A DNA stretch of 64,000 nucleotides from Nannobrachium achirus (lineage: Eukaryota; Chordata; Actinopteri; Myctophiformes; Myctophidae), in assembly GCA_963921795.1 (NCBI GenBank), contig OY997650.1, positions 13,973,660 to 14,037,659 on the forward strand, given 5' to 3'. Every line of letters starts with the position of its first letter. Position 1 is the first letter of the stretch. Made by a program: the position numbers and the translations under genes. Under the pieces are notes generated by a model that did not search any database, had not been told where the DNA came from, and was given only the letters and a program-made list of their open reading frames with translations. Of this stretch, positions 58,166 to 64,000 are shown in pieces.

Positions 58166-58330
58166 GCACAGACAGAGTAAACAGGCCGGCCCGGACCGCT
58201 GGCGTGGCGGTCCGGGCACCTATGTTCCAATGTAGCCTGATGGTGCGCCGAGGGTTCGAGTCCCGATCCCGGGGACTTGAGTGCTTTGTGCCAAGATGTA
58301 GGAGAAATATAGGCCAGATGTAGGCCACAC
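58166..58330 (+). mobile_element. Probable tRNA-derived SINE head
   Basis: GGTTCGAGTCC at 58253 matches a pol III B box, with GGCGTGGCGGTCCGGGCACC upstream in the position of the A box. Confidence 0.45.
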
Positions 58331-58370
<40 letters not shown>

Positions 58371-58445
58371 GTCAAACTTATATAGCGCATTTCTAGGTAC
58401 TCAAAGTCGCTTTACTGAACAAAATAAAGGTAAAACACTTCATTA
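58331..58445 (-). mobile_element. Retroposon tail with (AAT)n
   Basis: An (AAT)n tract (58333-58368) abuts ACTTATATAGCGCATTTCTAG and ACTCAAAGTCGCTTTAC, a motif found near the 3' ends of fish retroposons in this orientation. Confidence 0.5.
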
Positions 58446-60215
58446 AGAAAATAATTAAAAGGTTAAAAGGCTAAAGAAGAGCCCGGACAGTGCCAGATGT
58501 AGGAGCTTAGATCCTTCCAGGAGCACCGCTCAAAAAGAAATGTAAACAATGTACACATGTGTACAATGTATGTCACATTTTTCTTCTGGGTTGAAATAGC
58601 CACTGATTGACACACCTGGCCTGGCATGACTAACGGCCTGGCTACAATACCTGTTGCCATTATCACTGGAATGTCTGGGCGAGACACCGGTTATAAATGC
58701 ATTAGAGTTACCGCCAAATCTCTGAAGACGCTAATAACCTTTACTCTAGCTACATGGGGCCATTATCACTGCTGTTAATTTACTTTTTTTTTGTCAGAGA
58801 GGCTCATTTGCATATAAAAAGGACAATTTTGTGCAAAAAAACATTTATGCATATTGCCTAGTTTTAATGCATGCTAATAGCACTGGGGCACAAGAGACAG
58901 GGTTGTAAGTATTGGAGGGAGTACAGGAGATCACCCTTTGTTGACATTTACCATCTGCCATAGTTATTAACCTGCCCACAGACGCGTGTGGCACGGTGTT
59001 ATCACCCCTGTTTGTGTGACTGTGTACCAAATAACTCATGAAACATGGTGGGAGTGATCAGTACAGGAGATAATTAACTTTAGAGTCAAAAAGTTCGAGA
59101 TTAAGGTCAAGGTCATAATTACCATATCACAGTGGTTCTCACACTTCTTAATGTTTCAAATTGACACTTATTAGCCCACACGGACCCCCATTTGAAAAGA
59201 TATGCCAGGGACCCCCATAAGAGGAGATTTTTACGGCGCTAGCAAGTGATTCTCAACCATTTTAATTTCAAGGACCCACAGTTTGACATGCATTAGGCTA
59301 TGGGGCCACATTTAATGGTATTGCTATCTCTTGAGACCCCAATTTATATTGTAACATCAATGTTAATTTGACTCTTGAGAGTGTGGGCCATCAGATTAAG
59401 TAAGTCTGCTTCTCAGTCACATTGTACTAAACAATTGCTTCTTTTGATAGAAATTCATGTTTTCCACGGCTAAATCTGGAAGAAAAACAGTCCATCTGAT
59501 GATTTAATGCTTACTAGTAAGTGGTCTTGCATTCACAGAGGTTGAGTCAACTCTAGTATACTGTATATATAACCATAATCATTGCCTGAGTGAAGGTGTG
59601 ATAAATTAAGTCCATTTAATTTCAACGTGCTTGGAGAGCAGGGCCAGCTGAGGTGGTATGCTGGTATGCAAGGCAGCGTGTAGGGGAGAGGGGATGTCTG
59701 TAATGATGATTCCTCCAAAAGACAAGGTCCTGCTGGCTGGCACTCATTGACAGTGAAATGAGTCTGCAGGTAACGCTCTATTTCATCTGGGCTCCATTAC
59801 ACCATGTCTGGAGTCTCTTCTCCTCACTCCACAAATCTTTGCCCTTTTCAATTAATGCCCTGGCATCAAAATGAATGAGTGGAGAAGAAGAAATCATACT
59901 TTGGGTGAAGAAGCCCCTAAGCACTCCAAAACCGTGATTGTCAACCTTTTTTTATTTTTTATTTCAAGGACGCCCAGAAAACGTTGAAGACCCCTGCATT
60001 AGGCCACGGACCCCCAAGGCCACAACACAATTTTTAGACAAACACTTAACATAATATGTTAAGTGTATCCCTTGAAGCTTAGTGGGAGTGATGATCAGCA
60101 TGCAGAGATGAATAGCTTTTGGGTTTCAAAGTTCAAGGTCCCACACTTTCACAGTGTCAGGGGGGACCGTCAAGGCCGCTTCTTTTCACCTGACAGTGAG
60201 GAGTTACATCATGCA
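58446..60215. other. Intronic sequence with scattered hAT end fragments
   Basis: Fragments such as CAGTGGTTCTCACAC (59131), AAGTGATTCTCAACC (59244) and ACGTTGAAGACCCCTGCA (59981) are decayed hAT-like termini. No intact element or exon was recognised. Confidence 0.45.
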
Positions 60216-60221
60216 GGTGGA

Positions 60222-60310
60222 TAGATAGATACCTTTATTATCCCACGGGGGAAATTCAGTTGCCCAGAGGCAACACAGCAGTTAAAGGTTACAAGTTACA
60301 AAGAAAAAGA
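60222..60310 (-). mobile_element. Retroposon 3' end (complement of AATAAAGGTATCTATC)
   Basis: GATAGATAGATACCTTTATT and CCCACGGGGGAAATTCAGTTG, in minus sense, give a GAATTTCCCCC...AATAAAG...TATCTATC tail typical of a fish LINE. Confidence 0.55.
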
Positions 60311-60694
60311 CTACTGTAGTGTACAGCGTCAAATAAAGCAAGGCACAATAAAAAGAAGAATATAAACATAGTGTCTAAAGAGCGTTCACAAAAAAGAAGA
60401 ATATGTACATAAAGTGACCAAGAGTGTTCCAGTAGTGTAAGGTAACAGTTATTTGGCCTTGGCAAAAGCGACCGTTATGAGTCTCGTTGTATTGCTTGAG
60501 ATGTAACGCATGTGGAGGAACAACTGTAGGAGTAGCTAGTGCAGTGACGGAGATCACACTCGGATCACCCATCTTCTCCTTGTTGGAGCCGGATGCACAC
60601 AGTGCACTGTGTTGCGAACACTGACTGTAACCCTTTCACACACACAGTTCTGACACCTGCTGTTCTATGCTGGAACCCTATGTCAGGTTGTATC
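60311..60694. other. Intronic sequence without recognised features
   Basis: Nothing was recognised. Confidence 0.35.
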
Positions 60695-60702
60695 TCATAT
60701 TG

Positions 60703-61160
60703 CAGGGGTCTTCAACAGGGGGTCCGGGACCCCTAGGGGGTCCTCAGAGTCATTACAGGGGGTCCTCCAAATCTTTGAGTGATAGAATTTTTTTATATTA
60801 ACCACTTGAAACCTAGTGTGCATATATTGAGAACTTTAGCCAAAGATAGCAGATCTACAAGCTCACAACGCCTCGCGCTGCGAGGCGTTGTGAGCTTGTA
60901 GATCTGCTATTTTCGGCAAAGAGGTTTGGTGTAGAGGGGGAAAAAGAGACGACTAAGTACAGAGTGAAAGGTCAAGTTTATTAAGTATTGACGGTTCAAG
61001 TGGTTAAATATCTGAAAACACAAATTGACATGAATCCAAAATACACTGATCATCGTGCTGCCAAACAATGAAACTATATATACTAGAAGGTAATGGGGGT
61101 CCCTGCTTCATCTCTATCTCAACTAAGGGGTCCTTGGCCTGAAAACGTTGAAGACCCCTG
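60703..61160. mobile_element. hAT-like MITE CAGGGGTCTTCAAC, best-preserved copy
   Basis: CAGGGGTCTTCAAC and GTTGAAGACCCCTG are perfect inverted ends. Flanks TCATATTG and TTATATTG agree at seven of eight bases. At 458 bp it is full length and carries P30. Confidence 0.92.
60839..60917. repeat. AGCAGATCTACAAGC palindrome, copy P30
   Basis: The arms through CAACGCCTCGC and GCGAGGCGTTG are perfect with loop GCT. Only two outer bases mismatch. Confidence 0.95.
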
Positions 61161-62070
61161 TTATATTGAATAACTTACTAGCGTTACTGCCTTCACCTTT
61201 CATGGAATTGGATAGTGGTGAGTGTGTACGCTATTTAAACACTCCTGGCCAGCAGCATGTACCTTTCGCTTGCCTGGCTCGGTTGTGAAGTCGTTAATTA
61301 TGGCTACAACAGAGCGTTTTGAAAGCCCGATAGTTGAATGGAATGCAGACAGAATCGTCGGTGTTCGACAAAGCAGAGTGAGCCTGCAAGTTCACTACAG
61401 TCACGTAGCAGCAAGAAGCAATGTTCCTTTCATCTTTGTAGTAAAAATGTTTTTTAAAACCGCCAGTAATCACTAAAAATGCCCCGGCCAATGAAAACAG
61501 GTTATAATGAAAGGATAGTAACTGGAAGATAAGATTTGAGGGAGAGTGACGGGTTAGTACGAGAGGAAGAGGAACAGTTTCAGCTGCAGGAGGGATTTTA
61601 ATTCAGCTAAGAATGAAGTCTTTGATCTCAAACTAGAATTGGAAAATAACTTTCGTTATCTGAAATAAAAAAAATAAAGATTAGGCTTTACAAAACCTTT
61701 TTGAATTTCATTTCATCCCTGACAAATACTCCATATTAGAATAGAAATATTACAATAAAAAAACTAACACTAAAACTAATAATATGCTGTATATTATATA
61801 TAATATATTCCTTTTCAAAACATAAAAACTGCAAACTCACTTTTAAAAAACAAACAGTGAAGGTACCCTCACTGGGGTTAGGTCACAGCAGTGCATGCAT
61901 AATGACTCGTCAAGCTTAATTTGTACCCTGTCTCCTCCGGAAGAGCAGGATTTACAACCTGGGCATCAGGAGGACGTCAAAACCAACCAACCGAAGAGGA
62001 GATGGAGGAAGAACTCATTGCGTTCACGTTATTTATTACAGGGCTCAATTCCTGACCAATGTTCCTGGGA
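61161..62070. other. Intronic sequence without recognised features
   Basis: An 84-codon open stretch at 61222-61476 has no recognised motif or splice signals. Confidence 0.4.
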
Positions 62071-62089
62071 CTGTGGCTAGAATTGCGGG

Positions 62090-62520
62090 GCCAGGTGCTC
62101 GGGTTGGCACAGTAGCAAAGTCCCTGCTCACCTACCCAACGAGGTTACTTGTGGGTTGGAATCCACTGCGGTGCATCAGGCTTTGTCTGGCGTCAATGCA
62201 ATCACAGTTTGCCCATGTTCAGGGGAGAGAAGCCTGGCCGGGCGGGGAGGGTGATATTGGTCACTGCATGGTCATGCAGTAGCTCAGGGGTAGAGTGGCC
62301 GCCATTAGAACACAAGAGGGTTCCCAAAGGGTTCCCAGTTCGATCCTGGGCTCCCCCAGAGTTGGTGTCAAAGAGTCTGTGAGCAAGACTCTGAACCCCT
62401 TGTTGCTCCCGGTGAGCAGGTTGGTGCCTTGCATGGTTTCCTCCGCCATCGTTGTATGAACGTGTGAGTGAATGGGTGAATGTAATGCACAATCTCTGTA
62501 AAGCGCCTTGGATAAACGAA
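62090..62520 (+). mobile_element. tRNA-derived SINE, with a second tRNA-like head upstream
   Basis: At 62278, AGTAGCTCAGGGGTAGAGTG resembles a pol III A box, and CCCAGTTCGATCCTGGGC (62335) a B box arm. The body continues CTTGTTGCTCCCGGTGAGC, GAATGGGTGAATGTAATGC and CTGTAAAGCGCCTTGGATAA. A second tRNA-like start (TTGGCACAGTAGCAAAGTCC) lies at 62104. Confidence 0.7.
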
Positions 62521-62904
62521 AGGCCAGTAAACTTGAAAAGCCACTGAAATAACCCTGCATTGAGGGCCAATATCCCTGTAATGGATGTAGTTAATTTTGT
62601 GTGGTCCTGGTTAATGGGAAGATGAAGCTATTATGGAGTCATTGTGATGTCACAGGGTCACCACGACGCTGTGCTGACCAAGCACTCATCTGATGCTCAC
62701 TTTCTCTAAAGATAATGGACGAATGGATCCAGGAAGTCCTCTGGGGTTTTCATAGCGATGACAAAGAAGCTAAGGCTTTCCGTTGTTATTTATAGACCTT
62801 TGATCTACGTTTTTTCTTTTTTTTTTTTGCATTAAGGTGGCCGAATAAGACCATTTTGTTTTACGCTTAACATCATATGTCAGCATCTCCCGTTAATACT
62901 ACAT
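62521..62904. other. Intronic sequence without recognised features
   Basis: A T-rich tract lies at 62812-62830. Confidence 0.4.
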
Positions 62905-63250
62905 TCAATACTCGTTTATCGTGATAAAAAAACTCACAATAATCTTATCATGGAGATTTGATTTATCGTGTTATCGTCCTCCTCCTTCATGCACTGGGAT
63001 CAATTCAGCTTTTATTTGCAGAGCTGCATATCCGGTACCACTTAAACCCTCTATAATTTGTAAAAGGTACAAGTTATAATATACGTATTTGATACAGCCT
63101 TTTTTCACTCTGTATCAAATGTCTTTTGCCAAAAAATAGCCGATCTACAAGCTCCCAACGCATCGTGTTGTGAGCGTGTAGTATGTGTGATAATATCGCA
63201 AATCGCGATTTCTTTTGTCACAATAATCGTGATATATACGTTAAGACCTG
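62905..63250. mobile_element. hAT-like TAGGGATGGGACGATA relative, ends lost, single minisatellite unit
   Basis: CTCGTTTATCGTGATAAAAA, CATGCACTGGGATCAATTCA and CACTTAAACCCTCTATAATT match 50920-51908 in order, but unit A is present once and unit B is absent. P31 lies near the right. Confidence 0.8.
63124..63181. repeat. AGCAGATCTACAAGC palindrome, copy P31 (right arm cut)
   Basis: TTTGCCAAAAAATAGCCG matches P25 of the same host family. The right arm ends at GTGAGCGTGTAG. Confidence 0.8.
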
Positions 63251-63394
63251 AGGCCGATTCTACAAATGTTTTCTAATAGTATGCCTGTGAATCATTGTTA
63301 TATATTCGATGCACACTAGTCCATGATACAGCAATATCATCCCTCAAAAACCCTTGAACCGACAGTGATGTTTTGTGTTGGGCACAGCCACACT

Positions 63395-63485
63395 GTAAAA
63401 GTCCACAGTGATCATTTAACTCTGAGACTGTAAAATATAACCAAATGGACCTGTAAGGGTCCATTTTAGTAACAGGAGACACAAC
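63395..63485. repeat. Copy of the ATGGACC / CTCTGAGA motif family
   Basis: TTTAACTCTGAGACTGTAAA, AACCAAATGGACCTGTAAG and GGGTCCATTTT form a weak palindrome related to 54204-54290. Confidence 0.6.
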
Positions 63486-63515
63486 CTGTCCCTTGCAGAC
63501 ATCACATTGATGCTG

Positions 63516-63516
<1 letters not shown>

Positions 63517-63542
<26 letters not shown>
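63517..63542. repeat. Poly(A) tract
   Basis: An uninterrupted run of about 26 A. No retroposon body was identified upstream. Confidence 0.9.
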
Positions 63543-63546
<4 letters not shown>

Positions 63547-63949
63547 CCCGTAGGACATTGTTTCAGGCTTTGGCTCAATGGTCTGTGACTGACAGCACCT
63601 TTTATACTGCAGCCTATTGAATGACATCACGTGCTAAGGCCAACTATGAGTGTGGCATAATTTAACTCCTATCCTGGAAGTTATAAAACACCACTGCTGT
63701 CCAAGTAACATTAATTAAAGAATTATTAAACCAAAACCATATAATGGTACAGCTCTGGCTCTTTTTCTATGAATTCAATCATCATAATGTCCTATGAATT
63801 CGCCGGATATGAGCTCTTATTTGTTTTGACGAGAAAGATCTACTTGTAAGTAGAAGAAATGCATCTTTTTGGTCTTGGGCCTTCCATGCTCTATGTCAAC
63901 AATAAGAACAAAATGTTACACTAGCCTCAAACGCACTTCATATAAAATA

Positions 63950-64000
63950 TCGCCTCTGTCGGGTAGAACCCTCATTATGTCCAAAACTGTGTGTTTTAAG
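63950..64000. mobile_element. TA-flanked MITE, copy 4, cut by window end
   Basis: TCGCCTCTGTCGGGTAGAAC and TATGTCCAAAAC match the left end of copies 1 and 2. Confidence 0.65.

Overview
The window looks like nuclear DNA of a teleost fish. It has almost no coding sequence. It has a GC-rich promoter with one first exon, long (TG/CA)n microsatellites, LINE and tRNA-SINE remnants, and dozens of short non-autonomous DNA transposons of the kinds common in fish genomes (hAT-like with 8-bp target duplications, TTAA-flanked piggyBac/Kolobok-like, Harbinger-like, TA-flanked). The species cannot be fixed from the sequence alone.

The only convincing protein-coding feature is the exon at 8764-8889 (+). 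It encodes a 42-residue, basic, acid-free mitochondrial presequence followed by a consensus donor. It resembles the N-terminus of the mitochondrial calcium uniporter pore subunit MCU, so it is called mcu exon 1. Everything from 8890 to the right edge would then be a first intron of more than 55 kb. No second mcu exon was found. One exon-like open segment (25865-25978) has good splice signals but does not match MCU.

Layout. 1-8.7 kb is upstream sequence with LINE remnants, a Harbinger-like element, a 383-bp tandem array and a GGGTT-rich transposon. 8.7-9.0 kb is the promoter and exon 1. 9-15 kb is mostly unique intron. 15-64 kb is intron filled with nested transposons. Many insertions can be bounded to the base by target duplications, and several are nested, which gives relative ages.

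The most striking signal is a family of near-perfect palindromes, about 31 full or partial copies between 12.5 and 63.2 kb. The arm reads roughly AGCAGATCTACAAGCTC and is followed by a GC-rich, self-complementary, variable centre. Copies sit inside at least ten unrelated transposon families, usually near the middle. In each family the symmetry extends outward into bases specific to that host (up to 16 bp of host-specific inverted flank). This suggests a mobile or copy-generating palindrome that rides on other transposons and either targets dyad sites or makes inverted copies of its flank. I do not recognise it as a named element. Other notable structures are a two-unit minisatellite in the order ABA-ABABA-ABABABA, a 62-bp foldback with a 9-bp direct repeat, and a piggyBac-like element flanked by TTAG instead of TTAA.
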